Assembly (NCBI GenBank): GCA_933207985.1
Contig: OW240914.1
Location: 292,063,712-292,127,711 of the forward strand
Source of the DNA: Pelobates cultripes
Taxonomy: Eukaryota; Chordata; Amphibia; Anura; Pelobatidae
Length of the DNA: 64,000 nt
Direction of reading: 5' to 3'
The notes under the pieces were generated by a model. It had not been told where the DNA came from. It did no database searches and saw nothing but the letters and a program-made list of their open reading frames with translations. The position numbers were made by a program, and so were the translations under genes. Shown here in pieces: positions 24,014-39,000 of this stretch; position 1 is the first letter of the stretch, and the number at the start of each line of letters is the position of its first letter.

Positions 24014-27000
24014 CTAGAATAAGAATAATAAAATAAATAAAAATACATGAATACCATATAATGAACACAAACAAACAAAAAGAAAAGTATGAGTGCTATG
24101 TGCAAGCTTTAAACTCTATACATTCATTTTACAAAACTGCTCCAAAGTCAAACTACTAATCAGATTTAAAAAAACCACTTAGAAAAACATTTAGTGCCTA
24201 ATCTAATGCTGAATCTAACATGTAGAATTAATCACATGACTGACTAATCTGATTCCAACAGCTATTTGTCCAAGTCTTTCAATGTTCCTCTAAAAATACC
24301 AACATGAATTTTGTTTTCCCCCATAATTAATTTTTTTCAAAACTTCAAGGTTCTAGTTCAGGAACTGATTATCTAAGCATTTAATATTTGGGATTATTCA
24401 CTTAACTACAAATTGTAGTGGATTGAAAACCAAAACTCAAAGTTCATGCTCACTGAAATTCATGGTTATGTGAATAAACCTTAGCTCTGTACGTTTCCTG
24501 TACAATTATTTTACTTTAAGTATCATGCTATATGTAGCAGGGTGACATACCAGCAGGCCTCCGAGTTAGACTTAAACAGTCTGCATGGAACACTTTTGGG
24601 CACCCTGGCCTTTTGCAAGACACAAGTTGACCCCCATCTCCACAACTGAAACATTCATCTTCGTGCTCTTTCACCAATTCGCGTGCCTTGCGTTTTCTAT
24701 ACTTCTTCTTTCTCGCTCTGTCCTCTGAAACGATTGGCTGATTCTGAATACGAATAAAAGATCTTTGTTACATAATTCAGGATTTTAATATGGAAGCTAT
24801 AAAATGTTATAAAATGCAAATGTTAAACAAAAAAGAACATTTTACCACTGGTGCATAAATCTGCAAATAGCTTAATAGAATTTTGCAGAGCTCCATAACC
24901 ACAATGCCAACAAAGAGGCCTCTGGGATTACAAGGTTACCTAGAACATGTATCTTATTCCCATATTGACATGTTCACTGAGCATTCCAATGAGTAAAATT
25001 GTACCAGCACAGAGGCTGCAAAAAACACAAAAAAACACAAGCCTGTACCAGCAGAAACCAGAGCTGAGATTCCACTCCAAAGCAAAGCATAATGAGCTTG
25101 GCCACTAAAAGCAAGCCAAAAGAATAGCACTCCACCAGGTAAACTACAAGAAACGTTATTCAATTGTAAGAAATAGCCCAGACAGGATTGTTATAGTTTT
25201 TTCCCTGTGGGCCGCTTCTATTTTTGGCTGGGTCAAGCTCAAAAGCTTGTTCTATCCTTCCAAGGAAACTATTTATGTTCAAGGACTACAACTAATTAAA
25301 TGCACTGTATCATGGCATACCAAGATATATCCATTATGTGCCAGACAGTGCCTTGAAAGACTCACAAATCATGTATATTACTATAATAAGTTAGTTCCAT
25401 AATAGGTTTAACAAACAAGACAGGCTCTATTTAACTTTTAAACATTATTGAGTTCTCTTAAATATGTGCAGTATATTACTTAAAATCCCATGAAAAGTGG
25501 TTTGTTAGCCCTGACAAACTAACAAAAGACATCACAACAGCTATTTGTTTTCACCCACAAAAAGATAAAATAACCGGTTATCCTCCACTGACTGTTACAA
25601 ACACAATAATAATAATAAAAATAAAAAAAAAGAGAAAAATATGCATCATTCCACTGTTCCCCCCCCCTTTTGTCAACCAATTGTTCAGGCAACACACCTT
25701 GGGTCTCACGCCGAGAAAGCCACTACAGTTAGGAGCACCACATTTACAAACTGTCTTCCCGTTGCCAAGACACTCCAAGTTGTAGTTGAATGTTAGCTCA
25801 GTGCCTGCCAACATAAATTATAGCATTTATATTCAAATGATTAAGGCATATTTACAGACTTTAAATGCACTTGGGGAAATGGTAAACATGTAAGTTAACC
25901 AGTTAAAATAGGAGATAATGTATGGGGCAGGGAAGGAACAAAAATCATTAAGTTGGCAAAGTACATTTGTCAAGTAGGCCACATTACAGTCTGTGTCATC
26001 ATAGTATCTCTATCCTACTCGAATACTATATAAGCACTACCAAAAAGTAAACAATAAATAAGGCTTAATATGATAGTTTTTCAATCTATACCAAATCCAT
26101 TATTATATGAAGCCATAAAACCCAACCATAGTTAAGTGATGTTCCACTTACCAGCTTTAATGTCACAGAGGGCAAAGAGCCCAACACGAGTATCACCATT
26201 CACAGTCCATTTCTGAGTCTCACAGTTGGGCTGGCAACAGTGATTCATAAATCGTGCAAAATTACCTTTTGGCCCTGCATCAATTACCCGGTCCTGGAAC
26301 AAAGTTACAGAATGTATTGTGTATATGTAGTTTAAGGTTCTTTAATTTGGCTTTACATCAAATCAGTTAAGATTTTTGGATGGAGGAGGACAACACAAAC
26401 AAAACAAAAAAAAGGAAAAAAACGTTATAGTTAAATATGGAGGAAACCACTGCGTATATCCAAATCTAATCTGTAACAAGATCAAAATATTTAAATCTAT
26501 ATTAAGATTTCCAATTGTACACAGGAATTCAAATAATTACTAAAAGATTTGCCTTTTTTCCCCCAGTTGCTTGTCTTTTATTTTTCCTCTTTAATTAATA
26601 GGATTGAATTTAACCAAGTAAACCTTTATACAGATGCATACACTACATATCCATTCAACAAGGAACACCCTATATTACTTACATACATTCCAACACATAC
26701 ACAATCTTTCTACATACCTTGTCCAGTGTAAGCATATAGAAATTTGTGATATCTTGTTCCTGGGCATAACGAATCCGAGCGCGACACTCTTCCTCATCAA
26801 TCATTTCACCCACATACTCATTGACAAACTCACCCTGTAAGTACAAAAGTACATTTTCATTACGTAAGCATATGAAAGGATGCATAGACACTGGGAAATA
26901 CATACAGAACAACCATATAAGTTAACACAGAGAATAAGGTACAAAAGAGCTACATATGCCTGGACAAAAAAAACTAAATTAAAAACATTAATAGGATTGT

Positions 27001-30000
27001 CTCGCGGACAGCCACTGGAAGCGATTCCTGCATGCAAACAGAGATTTGGTCCGGTATCGGACACTGTACGTCTTCATGTTCTGCATGGGGACATCCAGCG
27101 TCAGATTTTTTTTCCCCATAAGAAAGCACTGATTCAGTGTTTTCCTATGGGGAGGTGTAACTAATGGTCAAATGATCATAGCACCGGGAACTGTGCCTCT
27201 CTTTCCCTTGCCAGCTCTGCAGGCCTCTCAGGCCTGCTAGCAGTGTAATGCCGGCAGGGGAGGTGGGGGTTTTTGGACCCAGGGGAGCTCTAACCTGCAG
27301 CTCTGCCGTGTTCTCCTCTCACAAGCTTGGAGCGTTGCCGTGGTTACAGTGGAAACGCTCCAAATCTTGCGAGAGTGATCTCTAGCCTGAGCTGCAGCTC
27401 ACCAGGGATTGTCTTGCACTGTCCCCCCTCCCAGGCAAAGGTGAGCAGGGAGGGAGAAAAAAATAAAAAATACATATATTTATTTGCCCTCCTACCCCCA
27501 CAGAGACACAATAACCCCCCCTACACACACTGTACCCCTCACAAACACTACAGCCCCACACACTGTACCCCTCATACACAAACTGCACCACATGCATGCA
27601 CACACACTACATCCTTCACAAACACAATGCACCCCCGTACACTCACTGCACCCCTCGCACACCATCCCCTTCCCCCCACACAAACATTTCACCCCTCACA
27701 CACACTACTGCCCCTATCCCCTACTACAGCCTGGCAGATCCCAGGTAAGTTGTGAAACTGTTCTTAAACAGTGGTTATTGTGCCTGGATTGTTTCGTTAA
27801 ATAATCTACCAGTGCACCTCCCAAGATTAGGTTCTGGATCTGCGCTTAAACGGCAGGCATTTCTGTCGAACAGGGGCCCAGTATATGCCGCTGTTCTGTA
27901 CATATATACAATCTTGAAAAAAATTTGATTCGGTGCGCCTTGGAAAGATTTTAAAATATTAAGGGTACCTTAAACTTAAAAAGTTTGTGAATCACTGATC
28001 TAGTCTATGAAAGCAAACAAAAAACATTACAGATTAAAATGTGCCATTTTCAATATATGTAAAGGGCAGCAGAGCTTGCAGATTTAAAATATAGGGACAA
28101 AAATCTCAACACACCTTTTTAATGTCAGATTTGCAGCGTAACCCCCAGCCTCTGCTTAGTGTTCGGAAGATCTCCACCTCTGGGTACTGGCGTTTAGAAA
28201 AGGCCTGGTTCTGACAGCGCTCTCCAGCTGGACAGACTTGTGGATGGCATTCATACAGTAGCATGCGGTTAATGCACTCCGAGTCCTGGCCACATGGGTT
28301 TTCATCAGATGCTTTGCAGTTGCAACGTGGGATTTCAGACAGGTCTGCTGTGAAGATCTGCACCTTACCAATAGGTCTGTTGACCTTCCAAAAAAAGTAG
28401 ACTATTATTTTGTGTCATAGTTTTATCAAAAAACACATACAGTTGTGCTCAAAAGTTTGCATACCTTGGCAGAAATTTTGAAAAATGTTGGCATTGATTT
28501 TGCAAAAAATTACTGATCATGCAAACAAAATGTCACTTATTAAAGGATAGTTAAGATATGAAGGGCGGAGAGCTCCCAAAGTGGTCAGAAGTAGAGAGGG
28601 TGATGCAGAGAAATAGAACATTAGAAAGAGAAGATGGGCACTTAGGGGATTCTACAGATTCGAAATATAGATGGGCACTCTGGGATGATTATTGTTTGAC
28701 CCTTGGATAAAACTTATTATAGTTACTCCTCTTCGTCAGCCCACCGTCCCGTTAGATTCTTGGAACAATGAATGCAGTATGTGTGTGGTAGTTTAAGTAT
28801 AGGCACCCAAAGATACCTCTTGGGATTTGTCTCATTCCTTGGCTTAAAGTTATTTTTATTTTATTTATTTTTTTATGATCTTTATACTTTTCTATTTTTT
28901 ATATATATTTGTATAGCGTCTCCTCTTTTAGTATAGAAGTTGGTCATATCTTCAGCTTATCCTCATTTTTAGGGTATGGGTGTTAAAAATTGATTAAGAT
29001 GTAGGCTTGGTGAATGTGTTTGTTATAGGGGAAATTGCGTAATGAGGACCGGGATGAGGACAATATGTTGAGCCAATTGACAGTTATATGGCAATACCTG
29101 TACTGTGTTATAATATATTGTTAACTGACAGGTCGATTGTTTTGTATGTTTTATGTAACATTGTGTCAAAGTGAAATTATTGTGAAGAAATTTGTATTTG
29201 AGTTTTATGTATTTTGTGATAAAACCAATAAAAAATATTTAATTACAAAAAAAAGTTAAGATATGAAGCCATTTATTATCACATAGTTGTTTGGCTCCTT
29301 TTTAATAATTTGGGTGATCAATGAGGACAGAAATCAAACAAATAGCCCTGTAACATACACACAAGGTGACACACACACATTTAAATGGCAATTAAAGGTT
29401 AATTTCCCATATCTGTGGCTTTTTAAATTGCATTTAGTATCAGTGTATAAATAGTCAATGAGTTTGTTAGTTCTCACTTGGATGCACTGAGCAGGCCAGA
29501 TACTGAGATACTAGATACTGAGAAAAGAACTGTCAAAAGACCTGCGTAACAAGGTAATGGAACTTTCTAAAGATGGAAAAGTTATCCAAAGCCTTGAAAA
29601 TGCACTGTTCAATCACTTATTGAGAAGTGGGAAATTCGGGGATCTCTTGAAACTAAGTCAAGGTCAGGTAGACCAAAAAAAGATTTCAGCCACAACTGCC
29701 AGAAGAATTTCCACAGGTAACCTCAGGAGAAATACAAGCAGCATTGGAAAAAGACTGTATGGTTGTTTCAAATAGCACAATCCGATGATACTTGAACAAA
29801 AAATGAACTGCATGGTCACGTTGCCAGAAAGAAGTCTTTATTGCTCCAATGCCACAAAAAAGCCCGGTTACAATATGTCCGACAACATCTTGACAAGCCT
29901 CACTGCTTCTGGCACACTCTAATTTGGCATGACGAGACCAAAATAGAGCTTTATGGCCACAACCATAAGTGGTATGTTTGGAGAGGGGTCAACAAGGCCT

Positions 30001-33000
30001 ATAGTGAAAAGAATACCATCCCCACTATAAAGCATGGTGGTGGCTCACTGATGTTTTGGGGTGTGTGAGCTCTACAAGTACGGGGAATTTTGTGAAAATT
30101 GATGGCAAGATGAATACAGCATACTATCAGAAAATACTGGCAGACAATTTGCATTTTTCAGCAGTAAGGCTGCGCATGGGACACTCTTGGACTTTCCAGC
30201 ATGACAATGACCCTGCGCACAAGACCAAGCTGACCCTCCAGTGGTTACAGCAGAAAAAGGTGAAGGTTCTGGTGTGGCCATCACAGTTTCCTGACCTTAA
30301 TACCATTGAGCCACTATGGGAAGATCTCAAATGTGCAGTTCATGCAAGACAACCAAAGACTTTGCCTGACCTGGAGGCACTTTTCCAGAGATGAATGGGC
30401 AGCTATTCCACCTGCAATAATTAGTGGTCCTATAGACAACTTTTACAAAACTGACTGCATGCTGTCATTGATGCTGAAGGGGGAAATTCACAGTATTAAG
30501 AACCAAGGGTATGCAGACTTTTGAACAGGGGTCATTTCATTTTTTTTCTTTGTTGCCAGGTTTTGTTTTATGAGTGTGCCATTCTATAATCTATAATCTA
30601 CAGCTGAATATGAATCCAATGAGAAATAAAAGAAATGTGTTTTGCCTGCTCACTCATGTTTTCTTTACAAATGATACATATATTACCAAGTCTCCAAGGG
30701 TATGCAAATGTTTGAGCACAACTGTATGATATTGTGGAGCTTGTCTTTGATCTTGAATGCCCCAGGATTTAAGCACTGTGGCAGAATATGTATGGTGGCA
30801 ATATAAGGGTTAAGTTGGGAGTCAGGTCAAATCTAGGTAGTTTAGTGGGTTCCTTGGATCATTTGGTAAATTAAATGGAGGTGGCTGGTCAGACTGAACA
30901 GAGTAGACAGGCAGAACTATTGACAAATCTGTTTCTGTGGACTGGTTAATCAAGCTAAAATGGTCACAAAGCTTGAATTATATATATGCTCCCTTAGAGC
31001 AAAGCAAGACTGCTGCTGCAGTTGTGAAGGAGCTCCGTTACTGTTCACCCAATTCCCCCGTTTGTATTTTTATTGTCGTAGTGTTAATAGTAATTTAGGG
31101 GCAAATTCAATTTTAGGAATAATAACAAAAGAAGGACTTATTATTGGCAGTCATGCTACCTGTGACTGACTGGCATTGAGTTATACAATTTCAATAAAGT
31201 TTTGTTAAATTGTTAATAAATATGTTATATGTGATTAATATAGAATTTGTTTGTTTGTGCCTATTTTAGTTCAATTTGAACGACTACCACGGCTTAGCTC
31301 AATTAAAAACTGTTGTCTGTGTTTCAATGGTCTCTAATTTCTTTAGTTATAAATATTGCCTACCATACATATTTTCAAACTGAGATTATAGAAAGCTCAG
31401 ATGGATTATCTCCATGTACTGGAATAAGCCCAAATTTCAATCTTACCTTAATGTGTTTATATGGTGGAGGTTTCTTATCATTTTTCTTTTCTTCCTGCAG
31501 TTGTCTCATTTCTTTCTGAGCTTTGAGTTCTTCAAATCTGTCTGCTGCCTCCATTAGACCTAGCAAGAAATCAAAGCCAATGGATATGTTTATATTCTCA
31601 AGCATTTATAAGAACAAAATAAATAAAAGCTTCACCTATAATCTATACCTTTCTTATATGTGGCATCCACTCCTTTACTCATTTTGTCTTTGTTTAGGGC
31701 ATCTCCCTCCATATACGGGAAGACTCTTGCCTGATGGGTCCACAAATAGTCATTAGAGCCAAAAAATAGCACAGGGAACTCGCCGATGTCATGTTTCATC
31801 TTCTGAATGTTCACAGGAATGTTCTTGGGGTGACAGACCTCAGCTGGCCACCACCTGAAAATAAAGAGATTGTCAACATCAAGGAGGAATTTATATAGAT
31901 TAGGGACAATTGCAGAAACAATGTATCTTATGCCAAACAGTATGAGAGCTCTTTACCTGTATCTCCCCACCTTCACCCACACAACCTCCTTGTAATGAGG
32001 CTTCTTCCCAGCTTTACAGTCGTTGCAGAACCAGCTGCCCTCGGGCATGTTAATGTTAAGACATTCACGGTGAAAAGCAGCGGGGCAGGATTCACAGCAC
32101 AAAAGGCTTCCTCCTACCAATTAAAAAGAAACATTCAAGTTAAATCCAATTAATACATTAATAAAAACTATAACATCAAGTGACATGCTGCTTACTCACT
32201 ACAAAGCGGTAATAACTCAGGATCTCTCTTTAAGCGTAAAAAAAGATTTTATATCCAAACCATTCAACACAAAGAGAGCTAATTACTTGAATCATTTGCT
32301 GATTATATGCATAATTACTCACATTGCACTGGATCCAGTACAAACATCTTAAGTAATGTGTTGTAATTTTTGTAAAGCATGGAATATGGACTGCATATTG
32401 TAACAAACATTACTATGACATCTAAAAGGCAATTGGCACATTTACAGGACAATATACTATGGTGAGAATTGCTGCAAATTCAAAGTAAAATGAAAGTTAA
32501 TTTTACATTTAAGGCCATAACAAGCAAACTGAAAACACAACTAACAGGGAATTTAAAATGAAGGGGGGTGTGATGGAATGGACTGCCTGGCACCCTAACT
32601 GGGGGACTCCGCCAATCGTTGCTTCCTAGTAATCGAGTACTCCAAGCCCTCCACCAGACACCATCAGCACTGTAGTCCCTACTTCCAGCGTTACAGCTTG
32701 GTTGGGGTCTCGCTGTCCTCCACCCACCCTTGACCCAACACCAAGATCCAGCTTCCAGAGAGTGTAGCAATAAGTGATTATAATCCCATGGGAATATAGT
32801 CATATAGCAATCCCCAGAGTGATATAGCCGTATCCCCCACACATGAGATCAGACTATGTAGAGGGTAAGCAGGAATCCGTTTAATGGTAGCCACAACTGG
32901 ACTTATATGCAGGTCATAATGCAAGGGGCACTCCCCCCCCCCTGGACCTGAGAGTAGACTACAGTAAAAACATACACACGATTACACTGGCTCTCAGGTC

Positions 33001-36000
33001 CAGGTCACTACCATACAAAACAGGTCAATCCCTCCCGTGTGCCTGGGAGATAATTGAGTCAGGAACTGAACTAACCCAATTATCTCCAGGAACAGAAAAC
33101 ATTTTAACAACCTCCCTAAAGCACCCCTAAAACACTTGGAAACCCCACAAAAGTCATATCCCCTGATAGCCCCGATATGGGGGACCAACATATCCAAAAA
33201 TCACCCAGATTGCAGGGGTTCGGGAATTCCATGGAGGTCATAATTTAACAGACCGCACACGAAGCTCCTGCCCAAAACGCCAAACCGAACGCCACTGAGT
33301 TCATATAAATTCAACCGAGCATAACCGGAGGTGGAAGCGGTACGACCAAACACCGCTGTATGTATTTGCAGCTAAAGATGGCCGATGCCAACCACTTAGA
33401 ACGTTGCAGTTAAAGATAAGTCAGGGAGGTTAATGGGCTGCACACTTCTGTTCTGGGTGGTCCAACTGTTCGGTAACTAAACAGAATAAGTACAATCCGC
33501 TTGGTAAGCCCCATATACCGAACCATAACAGGGAAAAGGCACAAACAAAGCCTTTCCACAGTCCTGAACCAAGGTTTAATACATGGGCCATAGTCCAGGG
33601 GCAAGAGGCTGGCAAGCAGGCCCCTCCAAGAACCAGTGGCGGGGTTACTTTCGCTACAGGGGATATTTTACAGCAGTAATCACATGAACGGTTTAGCATT
33701 TTTCCTAGTAGAGGCCAGGCCAATAATATGTAATATAGTAATCAGGGAGTTTTATCACACTAGCAGCTAGTGATCTCTCAAATCACACTGTTATTCTCTC
33801 CAGCAAGCAGCATCAGCAACACTCACAGTAATGCTCCCATGTAACCTGACTTGCTGCTGGTTGGTGAGATCAGGGACAAACGGAAAGGCAAGGGGACAGA
33901 TTTAAAGCTTGTTTCAGCCTTATTGGGCACAGCACAATCAGAGAACCAATCCAAACACTACAAGACATTGTTCCGAGAAACTGCCAGCTTGCTGTAGAAG
34001 TGCTTTAGGCTGTGCTGTCGGGTAAAGAGTGCTATAATGTATTACGTTACAGAGCTATTTGCACTCTGACAGTTCTGATTTTTAGAACAGACTGTCAGGG
34101 TGAAGGTATGATCATCATGGGATCCATGTAAATAACACAGCGAGAAGAGGTGAAGGACTACTGCAAGCCACGCCATTTGACATGCAGGTAGCTAGCCCTT
34201 CAAGCCCATTTTGGGCAAGTGAGCCTTATGAGGTTGGCAGTCAATGGATTAAATACAAGAGGAAAAATTAAGGCCACAGTCAAAAGTTACAAAAGATTAC
34301 AGTGATTCAATATATTCAATGGTAAAGGTTATCGGCAACTACATGTATCTAGTTTCCCATACCATTGCACTCTATGTGGCACACAGTCAAACCAGCTTAC
34401 CTTCAGAGCACACAAAACACCAGCTGACGTTGACGTGTTCATGGTTCTTACAGCCACGACGAGGTGTGAAGTGGTTAGGGCAAATAATACTGTTAGATGC
34501 CAACGTAACGGTCCCTGCTGCCATGCAAAAATCATTGGCATGATATGCAACCGGACAGCGCACACATCTCATCAGGCGGCCTGTTACAAAGTGAGAGTTT
34601 AGTCAGCTTACCAACTTGGCTTCATACAAATGACACACATTATTCAAAGGCCAGTACAGAAATGTTTTAAGCTCATTTGTTTCTGGTAAACCAGTATTGA
34701 AGCTTGACCCATGTGCTAATGCAACACTCCAGACACAAAGCACTTAAAGGACCAATATAGTGCCAGGAAAACACTAGTTTTTCTCTGAAACTGCTATGTT
34801 TATAAAAAAAAAAAAAAAAAAGGGTTAACCCTAGCTGGACCAGGCACCCAGACCACTTCATTAAGCTGAAGTGGTCTGGGTGCCTATAGTGGTCCTTTAA
34901 GCTTTTCTAACACGGGACAGGGTTTTTTTCTTACCCACTTCAATTAACCCATAAGGTCCACAGACTTTATGGAACTTGCAGGATCGCTAACCGCTTGTAT
35001 TACAGCTCACTGGGAAGCACTGGACCGAGTCTTCTTAGTGAAAGTCTGTGCCTGGAATACACATGATGACTTGCAAAGGCTGCAGTTTTTGCAAGCTACT
35101 TTTTCCATATACCTCACAGACAACATGCAGAAAAAAAAAAAAAATACATACATGTCTTCATTGGGGGTACATCTACTAGTTTAAAAAAAAAAAACGAACA
35201 AACCACAATGGTATGTGTTCCTTTAAGAACCACTGATCAAACTTAAAGGAACACTATAGAGTCAGGAACACAAACATGTATTCCTGACCCTATAGTGTCA
35301 AACCCACCAATTAGATGGCTTGGCCCCCCCTCCTCCCCCCAGCCCCCTTAAAAGTAATTAAAACTCCCCTTATTTCCAGCGCCGCGCGGATCTGCCGGCG
35401 TCGGCCACGTCCCCGATCCACCTCCTTGATATCTTCAGAATTGCCAATTTTTAGCAAAAGGGAAAGCATTGGATTGGCTAAAATCAGCAAGGGGTTGGGA
35501 TGGGGATGGCCAATCAGCACTTCTTTATAGAGATGCATTGAATCAATACATCTCTATGAGGAAAATGCAGTGTCCCCATGCAGACGCTGAAAGGGAGTGC
35601 TGCCTACTGTGCAGCACTGCCACAGGTAGCACCTCCAGTGGCCATCTGAGGAGTGGCCACATTGAGGTGTCCCTAGGGGCAGTGTAAACACTGCTTTTCC
35701 CCTGAAGAGGCAGTGTTTGCATGAGAATGCCTAAAGGCAATGATTACATTCACCAGACCAATTGCAGTAAGCTGTAGTTGTTCTGGTGACTATAGTGTCC
35801 CTTTAAATATGTGCTAGCGAATTTGCAAGACTGACTGTACGGCATTTAAAAAAAAATAGTCATTCTGAAGATTACCAGTACATTTCAAAGTGCAGATTCA
35901 TTTATGGGTTACCACACATGTTTTAGGTCTGGCTTTTCACTTGTGTGGATGGTGTATTATACCTATAATAGTAATATAAGGTCTGAGTTCTCAAAAACTA

Positions 36001-39000
36001 ACCTTTAGAGGCAGATGGGTTGCTGGGGTTGGTGGCATGGCAAGTCGTGCAGATATGCAGAGAGCAGCGGACACCTTTATTATGCTGAATAGCCGGAGGG
36101 TATTTAATAGCACATTCTTCATGATAATACTTTCCACACAGGGAGACCAGGCATCGTTTCACTGTCTGATCAGAGGCCTTGCACACAAAGCAGGTGTGGA
36201 CACCTGAATTGAGAGATAAAGACACTGACGCGCGAAGGTCTCCTAAATATTAGCATTCTTTTAAAAGCCGTATAAATAGGTATTTAGTAATAAAAAACAA
36301 AACATAAAGCAGTGTTTGTTAAAAAGGAACACGATAGGCATTAAAAGAACTTTAAAGAAGCAGTTTTGGTGTATACATCATGTCCATGCAGTCTCACTGC
36401 TCAGTTCTTCTTCCTGCATAGACTAATGTCCATGAAGATATTCAATGTATATCTCTACGAGGAATTACTGATCGGAGTAGTGCAGTCATTTTCTGCACAC
36501 ATGCACTAGCCTCTCTTCCCTATGGGGAAACACTGGATTGGATTGGCTGTGATCAGGATTATCTCAGGCAGGAGCTGGGACTGACAGCACAGAGAGGCAA
36601 CAAGGGCTACAAGGTGAGTAAATCTTGTTTTTTTTTTTTACAGCTCATGCGGACGTGCCCATCTAAATAGTTACAATACTAACGCTAGTGTGTTACTTTA
36701 AGCAGTAATGTAACTTTTAAAAAGGTAACGTAGATAAAGTATATAACTAATTTACTGTGTGAAAGAGTAAGTGGTCCGTTTGCTAAAACAAGAATTTTAC
36801 TAAAAATTCCCAGTACACAGTTGATTCAGAGCTTACGTGATTTGAATGCCTAAATATTTATGGCAGTAAATATTCCTAGAAACACACAATTCTTGACTCC
36901 TGCTGTTAGAATTACATTATCATGTGTAGCCTGCATGTCTAGAAGCCAAAGACACTATAATGGATCTATATGAAAGAAATATGAGTACAGATGAGACTTA
37001 CTACAGTTTTGAGCAAGGAATTTAGTGAATTGATGAATGCTAGTTCAGCTACAGTAACCCTACTTCATACCTGAAGAGCACTCTCGACAGATAAACTTTC
37101 CCTCTGGCATGGAGTCCATGCCAAGACACTCCAAGTGAAATGCACCACAGCACTGTGACTCACAGAGCAGGAGCTCCCCTGGCTTCTCACATACCTAAAC
37201 AGAAAAAGAGGAGTAAAGGCAAATGTAGAAAATGGATTGATTTCATTGGGAAAAGTGGAGAATTCCATTAAATGCTGGAGGGCCAACTTTGAAACCCCTG
37301 CTCTACACTGTTAGGCAGTTCTACAGCCTGCAATACACGTTCTAGATTTCTATTTCGGTATGTAAAATGAGACTGCCATACTGACCAATGTTAAAATTGG
37401 TAGAACATTAAACTTCACACAAACAGTTCACTATAGCCTAGAGTGAAGGTAAAAATAGGATTTGGGGTATTACCTGACACACATTCTCCTTCATAGCAGC
37501 TCCCCCGCCACGCTCAGATGAGATTTTCTTTGATAAGGGACCCCCATGCTCATGTTCTAGTCCATCATCTGCTGTGTCACTTGGGCTTGCCACCCCATTC
37601 TCATGCAGCTCCATCTGCAAAAAAAACATATCAGTACTGTTACATCTTTTCTTATGATACATAGAGTTGGCTGAGCGATTGCCATTGTAAAAAAACTTCA
37701 GGTGTGTTTGCATGTGATACATTGTTCTTTTCCCAAAGTAAATCAGACAGACATTTTTAATCTTTCCTCTATTTCAAATAAAACAAAACAGTATCAAATG
37801 ATTAACATATTACTTACAACAGTGTGGCCAAAAGGCATGTCCCCAGCTGAATTACATATTCCATTGTGCTTTGCCAGCCTAAAAGAGACACTATAGGCAC
37901 CCATACCACTTCATCTCATTGAAGTGTTATGGGTGCAGTGTCCCTGTCCCCTTAACCATGCTGAAAACACTGCAGTTTATGAGTAACTGCAATGTTTTCA
38001 TTGCAGGGCTCAGAATGTCTCTAGTGGTTGTCTCCACTAGAGGTGCTTCCTGCTGTTTTACAGATTAACTTTTTATTTTTTACTCTTAGAAGGAGGACTT
38101 CCAGCATTTTCAACACCCCCATAAGAAAGCATCAATGCAATGCTTTTCTATGGGGAAGATCTAATGCACGCGCTTCATTTGTCACGCAAACACATTAGGT
38201 TCCCATTAGCAAGGACGTCGGGCAAGGAGGAGCCAGCGTCGAGGAAACTCATCGCTACAATAATGCAATTGGAAAAAGGGTTTTTATCTGTATATGAAAT
38301 TTCCTTATAATAACCACACTAATATCTCCAAAAATTGACTCTCTGTGGCAGACAATAGTGTGTGTATACCTTGGATTTTTTTCTTTCCATGGTATCTTTG
38401 GCTTTTGTCTTTAGTATCAATTAAATATATTGTGGAGGTTATGGAGAACATAGTCTATATGTGTTTGTTTTTTAATGGATGATAAAACCAATGCCCTATT
38501 GGAAAATCCAAAGTGGTCATGATGCAGCCAGTACCCCTTTTAAAAAAGAAAATTTAAATAACTACACCACCATTTGAAACTATACTCACTAAAAATATAT
38601 ACATTTAGAATAAACAAAGCTGAAAGAAAATAATTTCAGTGTCCCCCACTTCTAAACAGGCAAAACAAGCATGGACTTACCTGTAATCCCCGTTTGATGT
38701 CACGGTCTCCCTCTCTATAGTCTAATTAGATTAGACCGTTTTTACCAGCTCAGAGCATATGCGCTCACTCTGAGCAGGGGAGGACAGGGAGTGAGTGAAT
38801 TATAAAAATTTTATAAAATAGTTGGCTGTTAAAGGAGGGAGGCCACCCACAAACCAGGGTGAAAAAAAAAAAAAAATGTCTAGTTAGATTTTTTTTTAAA
38901 CAAATACTATAAGGGGATGTAAATGTTAAATCCTATAAATGTGTGTTTTTAAAACAAAAATGTTTTATTACATACATGTTGTGTGTGCGCTTGTGATGTG

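Larger units (their letters stand above)
28441..30724 (+). mobile_element. Tc1/mariner transposon with nested LINE
   Basis: Termini cagttgtgctcaaa-gtttgcataccttgg and its complement (ending gtatgcaaatgtttgagcacaactg) form inverted repeats, flanked by TA on both sides (28439-28440 and 30725-30726). Without the 691-bp LINE and its 14-bp duplication the length is about 1.58 kb, the normal Tc1 size. The transposase remnant lies at 29535-30520. Confidence 0.95.
28386..31446 (-). other. NSD1 intron 17, mostly a Tc1 element
   Basis: 28441-30724 is a Tc1/mariner element with a nested LINE. About 30727-31446 is AT-rich with no feature seen. Confidence 0.8.
34581..36002 (-). other. NSD1 intron 13 with two MITEs
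   Basis: MITEs occupy 34744-34900 and 35243-35806. Poly-A tracts lie at 34803-34820, 35130-35143 and 35181-35192. A lone MITE-like end (gttcctttaa, about 35217-35226) precedes the second element. Confidence 0.75.
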
